Below the pieces are notes generated by a model that worked only from the letters and a program-made list of their open reading frames with translations, was not told where the DNA came from and made no database searches. A stretch of DNA of 64,000 nt from Polynucleobacter tropicus (GTDB taxonomy: Bacteria; Pseudomonadota; Gammaproteobacteria; Burkholderiales; Burkholderiaceae): the NCBI RefSeq assembly GCF_013307225.1, contig NZ_CP028942.1:1-64000 (forward strand), written 5' to 3'. The translations under genes were made by a program, and so were the position numbers. Shown in pieces: positions 32,825-44,599 of this stretch (position 1 is the first letter of the stretch; each line of letters opens with the position of its first letter).

Positions 32825-33481
32825 TTAACGCGCGTGTTTTGGTTTTCCTAAAAACCACCACCATGCTTGATTAGCAAGTTTTAAATTTTCTTTTAACGCG
32901 TAATCAAAATCTGCCCACTGTTCATTCGCAACTTCTTCAACAATCGTGCCAGGATTAGCTGGTGGCAGCGTGAGATAAGCATCGGCATCGCCGTATGCAT
33001 ACTCAACTTTCATGCCAGCCTTTTGAGCTAAACGCATCATGGCTTTATTGTTTGTAAGGCAGTGAACGTACAGCGTTTGAATATTGCTATTGCGTGAGTG
33101 CACCGCAGAGCGATTGAGTAATGCGGTGCCAAGCCCTTGCGCTCTACCCTCTGGTAGTACAGAAACTCCAAATTCAGCGGCACGCGCTTGGCCTTTAATC
33201 TCTGGGAGATAGGCTAAATGCGCCATACCAATCAGTTCTAGGTTAGCGTTGAATACGCCAAAAACCGCATCTTGGTTGAAATCTAGATGCTCAACGTAGT
33301 GATGAATGACTTCATCAGGGGTCTGCGTACCAAAACGCATACGACGGTCTTCATCACCAAGCTTGAGTAGATGGCTGAGAATTGCATCCCTGTGACCTCC
33401 ATGCAATTCGCGTACAGGAACAACCTGCCCCACCAAGAAAGGGCTGGAAGGTGAGTGATTGTTCGCTATTTTATTGTGCAT
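32825..33481 (-). CDS. GNAT-family N-acetyltransferase
   Basis: A 218-residue protein with a GNAT fold. The acetyl-CoA-binding signature is seen as LPEGRAQGLGTALLNRSA, preceded by the AEFGVSV strand. The N-terminal half includes LGDEDRRMRFGTQTPDE, a pattern of GNAT proteins found alone or fused to acyl-CoA synthetases. The acceptor is unknown. It converges with the cytochrome gene and lies upstream of, and divergent from, the rRNA operon. Confidence 0.82.
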   Translation of the reverse strand: MHNKIANNHSPSSPFLVGQVVPVRELHGGHRDAILSHLLKLGDEDRRMRFGTQTPDEVIHHYVEHLDFNQDAVFGVFNANLELIGMAHLAYLPEIKGQARAAEFGVSVLPEGRAQGLGTALLNRSAVHSRNSNIQTLYVHCLTNNKAMMRLAQKAGMKVEYAYGDADAYLTLPPANPGTIVEEVANEQWADFDYALKENLKLANQAWWWFLGKPKHAR

Positions 33482-33954
33482 AGCAACATTTTAGCACTAA
33501 TCAAGGAAAATTCCAGGGTTTTCCCTTAGCGTGTGGCTTATGCGCAAATAAGGTTTTTGAGACCTCACCCATTCGTCCGAGATCTCAAAAACAGACCAAA
33601 AATGCAGAAAATCTCGAAAAAGATTGAAATTCTTTTCGTGTTTTATCTATATGATTTCATTATGGTTTTTTAAAAAGTCAGAAAAATCTTCGCTTTTTTT
33701 AGGAAAAAGAGTTCAAAAGGTGTTGACAACCCTATTCGGGTATGTCATAGTCTCGCTTCTTCGCTGAATGTTTTTCAAAAAACGATTCAGCCCTCTTTAA
33801 AAATTAGTCAACCGATAATTGTGGGTACTAAGTGAAAGCATCCAGTCCTTCGGGACAGATGTAAATAAATAGTACTCATAGACAGTAAAGATTTGGTTTT
33901 TTACCAAGTCGATTTCTTGAATGAGTGCGACGATCCGCAAGGATCACAGGAATT
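33482..33954. promoter_or_regulatory. rRNA operon promoter region and leader
   Basis: No gene is seen in these 473 bases. A perfect 10-bp inverted repeat, GTTTTTGAGA (33553-33562) with TCTCAAAAAC (33583-33592), stands near the GNAT gene. A strongly AT-rich stretch (about 33600-33715) precedes the promoter and may act as an UP element. The leader contains a GCTGAAT/ATTCAGC hairpin (33763-33791) and a boxA-like CTCTTTAA (33793-33800), which fits rRNA antitermination. The final part should pair with the 16S 3' flank for RNase III processing. Confidence 0.7.
33723..33751 (+). promoter_or_regulatory. rRNA operon promoter
   Basis: TTGACA (33723-33728) is a perfect -35 box. CATAGT (33746-33751, 4 of 6) follows after 17 bp. 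The downstream stretch TCTCGCTTC is GC-containing, as in stringently controlled rRNA promoters. The AT-rich DNA upstream supports a strong promoter. Confidence 0.75.
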
Positions 33955-35490
<1,536 letters not shown>

Positions 35491-35546
35491 GAGAAAAGAT
35501 GCTGGAGCTATAGTGCCCACACTTATCGGTTGACAATAATAGCCAC

Positions 35547-35623
35547 GGGTCTGTAGCTCAGCTGGTTAGAGCACTGTGTTGATAACGCAGGGGTCGTAGG
35601 TTCAAGTCCTACCAGACCCACCA
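35547..35623 (+). tRNA. tRNA-Ile (anticodon GAT)
   Basis: A 77-nt cloverleaf with acceptor arms GGGTCTG and CAGACCC, anticodon loop TTGATAA and encoded CCA, placed in the 16S-23S spacer as in most proteobacteria. Confidence 0.97.
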
Positions 35624-35653
35624 ATCAGTAGTGATATGGTCTTAGTGGACGTT

Positions 35654-35729
35654 GGGGGATTAGCTCAGCTGGGAGAGCACCTGCTTTGCAAGCAGGGGGT
35701 CGTCGGTTCGATCCCGTCATCCTCCACCA
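35654..35729 (+). tRNA. tRNA-Ala (anticodon TGC)
   Basis: A 76-nt cloverleaf with acceptor arms GGGGGAT and ATCCTCC, anticodon loop TTTGCAA and encoded CCA, second tRNA of the 16S-23S spacer. A boxA-like TGTTCTTTAAAAATT follows near 35787 before the 23S gene. Confidence 0.97.
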
Positions 35730-35996
35730 ACTCTTAAATGTCAAAACTAAGCGATTAATAAATTGTTTAGTTTTGCCATTTATGGCTGTTCTTTAAAAAT
35801 TTGAGTAAGCAAAGTGTCAAACGTATCTTTGAGAGTGCGTTTGACAATGTAATAAGGGTAAAGATTGAATCATCAATCAGTAATATCAAACGAGTTTTAC
35901 AAAGTTCTTAACAAGTACTTACAGTTTGGATTACGGCAAACATGTCAGAAGTAGAAGTAAAACCTGTAACAGGTGCTAGCAATGGTGCTCGTTATA

Positions 35997-38868
<2,872 letters not shown>

Positions 38869-38973
38869 TATAACCAGCACTATTGTGTAGGATGTTTGCC
38901 AGATTTAATCTGCATCCTTAATACATGCTTACTCAAATAGAGTTGTTGATTTATCAGCAACTCAACCCTCTAC

Positions 38974-39088
38974 GCCCGGTGACCATAGCGAATTGGAACC
39001 ACTCCTTCCCATCTCGAACAGGACAGTGAAACGATTCTACGCCGATGATAGTGCGGATTACCCGTGTGAAAGTAGGTAACTGCCGGGC
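38974..39088 (+). rRNA. rrf: 5S ribosomal RNA
   Basis: About 115 nt; GCCCGGTGACCATAGCG at the 5' end pairs through CCCGG with CCGGGC at the 3' end, and CCACTCCTTCCCATCTCGAA is the conserved loop region. Exact ends may differ by one or two bases. Confidence 0.95.
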
Positions 39089-39097
39089 ACCAAAGCG

Positions 39098-39129
39098 ACG
39101 CCCAGACCTATTTAGGTCTGGGCGTTTTT
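39098..39129 (+). terminator. rRNA operon terminator
   Basis: Perfect arms ACGCCCAGACCTA (39098-39110) and TAGGTCTGGGCGT (39113-39125) form a strong GC-rich hairpin followed by a T run. It directly follows 5S rRNA, so it closes the rRNA operon. Confidence 0.93.
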
Positions 39130-39153
39130 ACTTGTGCAAAGCGTTTAGAGAGA

Positions 39154-39182
39154 TTGACAGAAACTCCATTTGGAGTCAGAAT
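39154..39182 (+). promoter_or_regulatory. Promoter of the tRNA-tuf operon with a palindrome in the spacer
   Basis: TTGACA (39154-39159) and CAGAAT (39177-39182) are separated by 17 bp. A perfect inverted repeat ACTCCA/TGGAGT (39163-39168 and 39171-39176) fills most of the spacer. The promoter lies 12 bases before tRNA-Tyr and after the rRNA terminator, so the tRNA-tuf-secE-nusG transcript starts independently. Confidence 0.65.
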
Positions 39183-39193
39183 ATAGGGTTCGC

Positions 39194-39278
39194 GGAGGGG
39201 TGTCCGAGCGGCTAAAGGAGGCAGACTGTAAATCTGTTGGCTACGCCTACGTAGGTTCGAATCCTACCCCCTCCACCA
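39194..39278 (+). tRNA. tRNA-Tyr (anticodon GTA)
   Basis: An 85-nt tRNA with the long variable arm expected of bacterial tRNA-Tyr, acceptor arms GGAGGGG and CCCCTCC, anticodon loop CTGTAAA and encoded CCA. Confidence 0.97.
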
Positions 39279-39283
39279 GATGT

Positions 39284-39357
39284 GCGGGATTAGTTTAATG
39301 GTAAAACAGCAGATTTCCAATCTTCGGTCAAGAGTTCGATTCTCTTATCCCGCTCCA
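39284..39357 (+). tRNA. tRNA-Gly (anticodon TCC)
   Basis: A 74-nt tRNA with acceptor arms GCGGGAT and ATCCCGC, anticodon loop TTTCCAA and encoded CCA, 5 bases behind tRNA-Tyr. Confidence 0.96.
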
Positions 39358-39378
39358 GTATTAGTAGCAAAAAGAAAG

Positions 39379-39453
<75 letters not shown>

Positions 39454-39507
39454 GGCTTAGTTTTTATTAATTGTGTATTTCGTGTTTTGGTTTTTAAGAG
39501 TTAACTA

Positions 39508-40716
39508 AAGGCAGACAAAAATGGCAAAAGAAAAGTTCGAGCGGACAAAACCGCACGTAAACGTAGGCACCATCGGTCACGTTGACCACGGTAAAACCAC
39601 ATTGACAGCAGCAATCGCAACTGTGCTCTCAAAGGCATTCGGTGGCGAAGCAAAAGCATACGATCAGATCGATGCTGCTCCAGAAGAAAAAGCACGTGGT
39701 ATTACGATTAACACAGCACACGTTGAATACGAAACTGCTGGTCGTCACTATGCTCACGTTGACTGCCCAGGACACGCTGACTATGTAAAAAACATGATTA
39801 CTGGTGCTGCGCAGATGGACGGCGCGATTTTGGTTTGCTCTGCTGCAGACGGCCCAATGCCACAAACTCGTGAGCACATCCTCTTGGCACGTCAGGTTGG
39901 CGTTCCATACATCGTTGTGTTCCTCAACAAGTGCGACATGGTTGACGATGCTGAATTGTTAGAGCTCGTTGAAATGGAAGTTCGTGAACTTCTGTCTAAA
40001 TATGACTTCCCAGGCGATGACACTCCAATCATCCGCGGTTCTGCTAAGTTGGCATTAGAAGGCGACGAAGGCCCATTGGGTAAAGAAGCCATCATGAAAT
40101 TGGCTGAAGCTTTAGATACATATATCCCAACTCCAGAGCGTGCTGTTGACGGTGCGTTCTTGATGCCAGTAGAAGACGTGTTCTCTATCTCTGGTCGCGG
40201 TACTGTGGTAACTGGTCGTATTGAGCGCGGCATCATCAAGGTTGGCGAAGAGATTGAAATCGTTGGTATCAAGCCAACTCTCAAGACCACTTGTACTGGT
40301 GTTGAAATGTTCCGTAAATTGCTCGACCAAGGTCAAGCAGGTGACAACGTTGGTATCTTGTTACGCGGCACAAAACGTGAAGAAGTTGAGCGTGGCCAAG
40401 TATTGGCTAAGCCAGGTTCTATCACTCCACATACTCACTTTACCGCTGAGGTTTACATTCTTGGTAAAGATGAAGGTGGTCGTCATACTCCATTCTTTAA
40501 CAACTATCGTCCACAGTTCTACTTCCGTACAACGGACGTAACTGGTTCAATCGAGTTGCCAAAAGACAAAGAGATGGTGATGCCTGGTGACAACGTCACG
40601 ATCACTGTAAAACTCATCGCGCCAATCGCGATGGAAGAAGGTTTACGTTTTGCGATCCGTGAAGGTGGCCGTACTGTTGGCGCCGGCGTGGTTGCAAAGA
40701 TTTTGGCTTAAGAAGT
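39508..40716 (+). repeat. tuf direct repeat, copy 1 (1209 bp)
   Basis: This block, which includes tuf, the 13 bases before it and the 5 bases after it, matches 56314-57522. The only difference I found on reading is C at 39928 against T at 56734, a silent change in an Asn codon. Identity ends abruptly on both sides, which fits gene conversion between the copies. Confidence 0.9.
39521..40711 (+). CDS. tuf: Elongation factor Tu, copy 1
   Basis: The 396-residue GTPase that delivers aminoacyl-tRNA to the ribosome. The G1 motif GHVDHGKT, the G3 motif DCPGHADY and the G4 motif NKCD are intact. The protein is identical to copy 2 at 56327-57517. It is encoded between tRNA-Thr and tRNA-Trp, the usual tufB-like location, with a purine-rich AAAGGCAG as ribosome-binding site. 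Confidence 0.98.
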   Translation: MAKEKFERTKPHVNVGTIGHVDHGKTTLTAAIATVLSKAFGGEAKAYDQIDAAPEEKARGITINTAHVEYETAGRHYAHVDCPGHADYVKNMITGAAQMDGAILVCSAADGPMPQTREHILLARQVGVPYIVVFLNKCDMVDDAELLELVEMEVRELLSKYDFPGDDTPIIRGSAKLALEGDEGPLGKEAIMKLAEALDTYIPTPERAVDGAFLMPVEDVFSISGRGTVVTGRIERGIIKVGEEIEIVGIKPTLKTTCTGVEMFRKLLDQGQAGDNVGILLRGTKREEVERGQVLAKPGSITPHTHFTAEVYILGKDEGGRHTPFFNNYRPQFYFRTTDVTGSIELPKDKEMVMPGDNVTITVKLIAPIAMEEGLRFAIREGGRTVGAGVVAKILA

Positions 40717-40728
40717 TTTTAGAAATAA

Positions 40729-40804
40729 AGGGGTGTAGCTCAATTGGCAGAGCGTTGGTCTCCAAAACCAAAGGTTGGGGGTTCGATGCCCTCCGCCCCT
40801 GCCA
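40729..40804 (+). tRNA. tRNA-Trp (anticodon CCA)
   Basis: A 76-nt tRNA with acceptor arms AGGGGTG and CGCCCCT, anticodon loop CTCCAAA and encoded CCA, located between tuf and secE. Confidence 0.97.
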
Positions 40805-40824
40805 CGATTTGAACTGAAAGCAAT

Positions 40825-41202
40825 ATGTCTCAACACACTGCAAGTCATTCTGAAGAAAAAAGCAGCTGGGTCTCAGGCCTCGCTGCTTTAATCGTTGTTG
40901 CCGCGTTAGTGCTTTACTACACGCTCATCGATCAATCTTTATTAGTGCGCTTGGCAGTATTGTTTGGTGGCATTGCCGCTGCAGTAATGATTGTGGCAAT
41001 TTCTCCTGATGGGCGTCGTTTTATCGCCTATGCAAAAGATTCTTGGTATGAAGTAAAAAAGGTTGTTTGGCCGACTCGTAAAGAGACCACCCAAATGACT
41101 CTAGTCGTATTTGGCTTTGTTCTGATCATGTCCTTGTTTTTGTGGATTGCAGACAAATTAATTGAATGGCTAGTTTTTTCAGTCCTTCTAGGCTGGAAGT
41201 GA
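40825..41202 (+). CDS. secE: Preprotein translocase subunit SecE
   Basis: A 125-residue SecE of the three-helix type: two N-terminal membrane helices, then the conserved amphipathic segment SWYEVKKVVWPTRKETTQMT and the final helix. It clamps SecY in the SecYEG translocon. nusG starts 9 bases downstream. Confidence 0.96.
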   Translation: MSQHTASHSEEKSSWVSGLAALIVVAALVLYYTLIDQSLLVRLAVLFGGIAAAVMIVAISPDGRRFIAYAKDSWYEVKKVVWPTRKETTQMTLVVFGFVLIMSLFLWIADKLIEWLVFSVLLGWK

Positions 41203-41211
41203 GTAAGCAAA

Positions 41212-41784
41212 ATGACTGATTCAGAAGTAGTCGTAAATTCTCAAGCCGCTGGTAATAAGCGTTGGTATGTAATTCATGCCTATTCCGGCATGGAAAAGAG
41301 TGTAAAAAAAGGCCTGGAGGAGCGTATCGCTCGTTCAGGTATGCCTGAGAAATTTGGCCGTATTTTGGTCCCATCAGAAGAAGTAGTTGAGGTGAAGTCG
41401 GGCTCTAAGTCTGTTACTGAGCGCCGTTTCTTCCCTGGTTACGTCTTAATTGAGATGGAAATGACCGACGAAAGCTGGCATTTGGTGAAAAACACGCCAA
41501 AAGTGACCGGTTTCGTGGGTGGTGTACGTAACCGCCCAAGCCCGATTTCAAATGCAGAAGTCACCAAAATCATGGATCAAATGCAGGCTGGGGTAGATAA
41601 ACCTAAGCCTAAGACCCTATTTGAGGTGGGTGAGATGGTTCGCGTTAAGGAAGGCCCGTTTACAGACTTTAACGGAAACGTTGAGGAAGTGAACTATGAG
41701 AAGTCAAGATTGCGCGTTTCTGTTACAATTTTTGGCCGCGGTACCCCAGTTGAGCTGGAGTTCGGCCAAGTAGAAAAGATGTAA
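41212..41784 (+). CDS. nusG: Transcription termination/antitermination factor NusG
   Basis: A 190-residue protein with the NGN domain ([31 protein letters not shown]) and a C-terminal KOW domain ([21 protein letters not shown]). It binds RNA polymerase and couples transcription to Rho or to translation. A hairpin (AAAACA-AGGACT, 41784-41795, with AGTCCT-GTTTT, 41797-41807) overlaps its stop codon and may be a weak terminator before rplK. Confidence 0.97.
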   Translation: MTDSEVVVNSQAAGNKRWYVIHAYSGMEKSVKKGLEERIARSGMPEKFGRILVPSEEVVEVKSGSKSVTERRFFPGYVLIEMEMTDESWHLVKNTPKVTGFVGGVRNRPSPISNAEVTKIMDQMQAGVDKPKPKTLFEVGEMVRVKEGPFTDFNGNVEEVNYEKSRLRVSVTIFGRGTPVELEFGQVEKM

Positions 41785-41958
41785 AAACAAGGACTTAGTC
41801 CTGTTTTGCAGTGCAGCAAAGTAGTAAAAGTCGTTTTAAGTGGTTATTTAGATTTAGTAATTAACCGAGGAGCGGAGCTAGAAAGCCAAAAACTAGCGAA
41901 GCGTTAACTCAACGGCGGTCTTTCCTAATGAGGTTAGGCGCGCTTTAAGGAGCAACAC

Positions 41959-42390
41959 ATGGCAAAGAAGATTGTTGGCTTTATTAAGCTGCAGATTCCT
42001 GCAGGTAAAGCAAACCCATCACCACCCGTAGGTCCAGCATTGGGTCAACGCGGCCTCAATATTATGGAATTCTGTAAGGCGTTTAATGCTCAAACTCAGA
42101 GCATGGAACCTGGCTTGCCAATTCCAGTTGTGATTACAGCGTTCGCTGATAAGAGCTTCACATTCATCATGAAGACTCCTCCAGCAACCATCATGATTAA
42201 GAAGGCTGCAAAGATCGAAAAAGGATCACCACGTCCTCATACCGATAAGGTAGGAAAAATTACTCGTGCTCAAGCGGAAGAAATCGCTAAAGCAAAAATG
42301 CCAGATTTGACAGCAGCTGATATGGATGCGGCAGTTCGCACAATCGCTGGTAGCGCCCGTTCCATGGGCATCACTGTGGAAGGAGTCTAA
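41959..42390 (+). CDS. rplK: 50S ribosomal protein L11
   Basis: A 143-residue L11 with [23 protein letters not shown] at the start in two family motifs and the C-terminal rRNA-binding domain. It forms the GTPase-associated centre and is needed for RelA activation. AAGGAG precedes the ATG. rplA follows after 2 bases. Confidence 0.98.
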   Translation: MAKKIVGFIKLQIPAGKANPSPPVGPALGQRGLNIMEFCKAFNAQTQSMEPGLPIPVVITAFADKSFTFIMKTPPATIMIKKAAKIEKGSPRPHTDKVGKITRAQAEEIAKAKMPDLTAADMDAAVRTIAGSARSMGITVEGV

Positions 42391-42392
42391 TC

Positions 42393-43094
42393 ATGCCTAA
42401 ATTATCTAAGCGCGTAAAAGCAATTCAGTCCAAAGTAGATCGCAACAAGTTTTACCCATTGGAAGATGCGTTGAACCTTGTTAAAGAGTGTGCAACAGCT
42501 AAGTTCGATGAGTCTATCGACGTTGCTGTTCAGTTGGGTATTGATGCCAAGAAATCTGACCAAGTTGTGCGTGGCGCGGTTGTGCTCCCAGCTGGTACAG
42601 GTAAGCATGTTCGTGTCGCTGTTTTTGCACAAGGCGAGAAGGCTGATCAAGCTAAAGCTGCTGGTGCAGAAATCGTTGGCATGGAAGATTTAGCCGAACA
42701 AATTAAAGGCGGCAAAATTGATTTTGATGTGTTGATCGCATCTCCAGACACAATGAAAATTGTTGGTACTTTAGGTCAAGTATTGGGCCCACGTGGTTTG
42801 ATGCCAAATCCAAAAGTAGGAACAGTTACACCTGACGTGGCAACTGCAGTGAAAAATGCAAAAGCTGGTCAAGTACAGTTCCGCGTAGACAAAGCCGGTA
42901 TCGTGCATGCAAGCATTGGCCGTCGTTCATTCGAGCCAGCTGCATTGAAATCGAACTTGCTCGCATTGCTTGAGGCTTTGAATAAAGCAAAACCTCCTGC
43001 ATCTAAGGGGATTTATTTGAAGAAGGTTGCCGTAAGCAGCACCATGGGTGCAGGCGTACGCGTAGACCAAGCATCGTTACAGGCGGCAGCTTAA
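42393..43094 (+). CDS. rplA: 50S ribosomal protein L1
   Basis: A 233-residue L1 stalk protein with family motif [19 protein letters not shown]. In E. coli L1 represses its own rplKA mRNA; a similar control is possible here. The rplJ leader begins right after its stop. Confidence 0.98.
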   Translation: MPKLSKRVKAIQSKVDRNKFYPLEDALNLVKECATAKFDESIDVAVQLGIDAKKSDQVVRGAVVLPAGTGKHVRVAVFAQGEKADQAKAAGAEIVGMEDLAEQIKGGKIDFDVLIASPDTMKIVGTLGQVLGPRGLMPNPKVGTVTPDVATAVKNAKAGQVQFRVDKAGIVHASIGRRSFEPAALKSNLLALLEALNKAKPPASKGIYLKKVAVSSTMGAGVRVDQASLQAAA

Positions 43095-43331
43095 TTAGCC
43101 TGTAACAAAAAAGAACTTTGGGTCGACTCCCACTCTTGGAGTGAGAGTCGAACATCAAAGACCGTTGGTGAATTAGTTGCTAGCAAAGGGTTAATTCTTA
43201 ATTGTTGCGAAAGTAACGACCAGCGCAGATGGCGACCCTGAAAAGATTTTCACAAGAACCTTTGTGAACAAATGATCAGACGCTGGTGTGTAACCCCAAC
43301 TGGAAACAGTTGGTTTTTATGGAGTTAAACC
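43095..43331 (+). promoter_or_regulatory. rplJ leader: structured L10-type ribosomal protein leader
   Basis: A 237-base untranslated region with several strong hairpins. The first spans 43116-43160: CTTTG/CAAAG outside, TCGACTC/GAGTCGA and CACTC/GAGTG inside. The second is a closing helix CCAGCG (43220-43225) with CGCTGG (43281-43286) that encloses TTCACAA/TTGTGAA (43249-43268). A terminator-like hairpin at 43296-43318 comes last. In E. coli the L10-L12 complex binds such a leader and represses translation; the same is inferred here. Confidence 0.7.
43296..43318 (+). terminator. Terminator-like hairpin directly before the rplJ ribosome-binding site
   Basis: CCAACTG (43296-43302), loop GAAA, CAGTTGG (43307-43313), then five T. 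This is a classic intrinsic terminator shape placed 2 bases before the GGAG of rplJ. It could act as an attenuator within the rplKA-JL transcript. Confidence 0.65.
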
Positions 43332-43958
43332 GTGCCTTTGAATGTACAAGACAAAAAAGCGATTGTTGCTGATGTCGGCGCTCAATTGGCTGGAGCCCAA
43401 ACTGTCGTTCTCGCTGAATACCGTGGTATTCCAGTTGAGCAATTGACAAAGCTACGTGCTAACGCACGTGACCAAGGTGTATATCTTCGTGTTTTGAAGA
43501 ACACATTGGCACGTCGTGCTGCACAAGGCACACAGTTTGAGCCTCTTGCTGATTCGATGGTTGGCCCCTTGATCTACGGCATTTCTGCTGATCCGATTGC
43601 TTCGGCAAAAGTATTGCAGAACTTTGCTAAGACTCAAGATTTGCTAGTGATTAAAGCTGGTCTATACAACGGTAAGTTGTTGGACGTTGCAGGCGTTAAA
43701 GCCCTCGCGACAATTCCAAGCCGTGAAGAGTTGTTATCAACGTTGTTGGGTGTGATGTTGGCCCCAGTATCTGCGATGGCTCGTGTATTGGGCGCAGTGG
43801 CTGCGCAAAAAGCAGCTGGAGCACCTGCTCCAGTAGCCGAAGCGGCAGCACCTGTAGAGGCGGCCCCAGTGGCAGAAGCTGCGCCAGCCGCAGAACCTGC
43901 AGCTGAACCAGCAGCCCCAGAAGCTACAGCAACAAACGAAACCCCTGCCGCTGAATAA
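43332..43958 (+). CDS. rplJ: 50S ribosomal protein L10 with an Ala/Pro/Glu-rich tail
   Basis: L10 anchors the L7/L12 stalk. The body is normal ([42 protein letters not shown]), but the protein is 208 residues against about 165-175 in most bacteria. The extra part, from about residue 160, is a low-complexity repeat of Ala, Pro and Glu. The start is GTG at 43332, 7 bases after GGAG. rplL follows after 36 bases. Confidence 0.97.
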   Translation: MPLNVQDKKAIVADVGAQLAGAQTVVLAEYRGIPVEQLTKLRANARDQGVYLRVLKNTLARRAAQGTQFEPLADSMVGPLIYGISADPIASAKVLQNFAKTQDLLVIKAGLYNGKLLDVAGVKALATIPSREELLSTLLGVMLAPVSAMARVLGAVAAQKAAGAPAPVAEAAAPVEAAPVAEAAPAAEPAAEPAAPEATATNETPAAE

Positions 43959-43994
43959 GCGACAAATTAACTATTTAAGTATTAGGAGCTAAAA

Positions 43995-44372
43995 ATGGCG
44001 ATTACTAAAGAAGAAATCATTGAAGCAGTAGGTAGCATGTCTGTTATGGATTTGAACGACTTGGTTAAAGCGTTCGAAGAGAAATTTGGTGTTTCGGCTG
44101 CAGCTATGGCTGTTGCTGGTCCTGCAGGTGCTGGCGGTGGTGATGCTGGTGGTGCAGAGCAAACTGAATTTACAGTAAACCTCGTTGAAGCTGGCGCAAA
44201 CAAAGTTTCAGTAATTAAAGCAGTTCGTGAAATTACTGGACTCGGTTTGAAAGAAGCTAAAGATTTGGTTGACGGTGCACCGAAGCCAATCAAAGAAGGC
44301 GTTGATAAGAAGACTGCTGAAGAAGCCAAGAAGAAGCTTGAAGAAGCTGGCGCTAAGGCAGAACTCAAGTAA
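43995..44372 (+). CDS. rplL: 50S ribosomal protein L7/L12
   Basis: A 125-residue stalk protein. The N-terminal dimerisation domain, the flexible Ala/Gly hinge ([17 protein letters not shown]) and the C-terminal domain ([20 protein letters not shown]) are all present. It recruits translation factors. AGGAG precedes the ATG. Confidence 0.98.
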   Translation: MAITKEEIIEAVGSMSVMDLNDLVKAFEEKFGVSAAAMAVAGPAGAGGGDAGGAEQTEFTVNLVEAGANKVSVIKAVREITGLGLKEAKDLVDGAPKPIKEGVDKKTAEEAKKKLEEAGAKAELK

Positions 44373-44417
44373 TACAAACTCAGCTGGCGCCTCTCACAAA
44401 GGGGCGTTAGCCATGTT

Positions 44418-44472
44418 GGGTTTGACCTTTAGAGGTCAAACCCGATTTCATTTCTGATTGAAATCGGGTTTG
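44418..44472 (+). promoter_or_regulatory. Two overlapping, mutually exclusive hairpins between rplL and rpoB
   Basis: Hairpin A pairs GGGTTTGACC (44418-44427) with GGTCAAACCC (44434-44443). Hairpin B pairs CAAACCCGATTTCA (44437-44450) with TGAAATCGGGTTTG (44459-44472), a perfect 14-bp stem with an 8-base loop. The right arm of A is part of the left arm of B, so only one can form. The location matches the E. coli rplL-rpoB gap, which holds a partial terminator and an RNase III site. Confidence 0.75.
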
Positions 44473-44599
44473 CCTTCTGATACGACTGCAGAATGCAAGT
44501 TTGGTCGGACACTAGATCCAAGCGATGTAGTGTTGTCCGCCAGTGATTGGTAGTGGCCAATCGCCAAATCTTTGTACAGTCGCTGAATTCGGAGATGAA

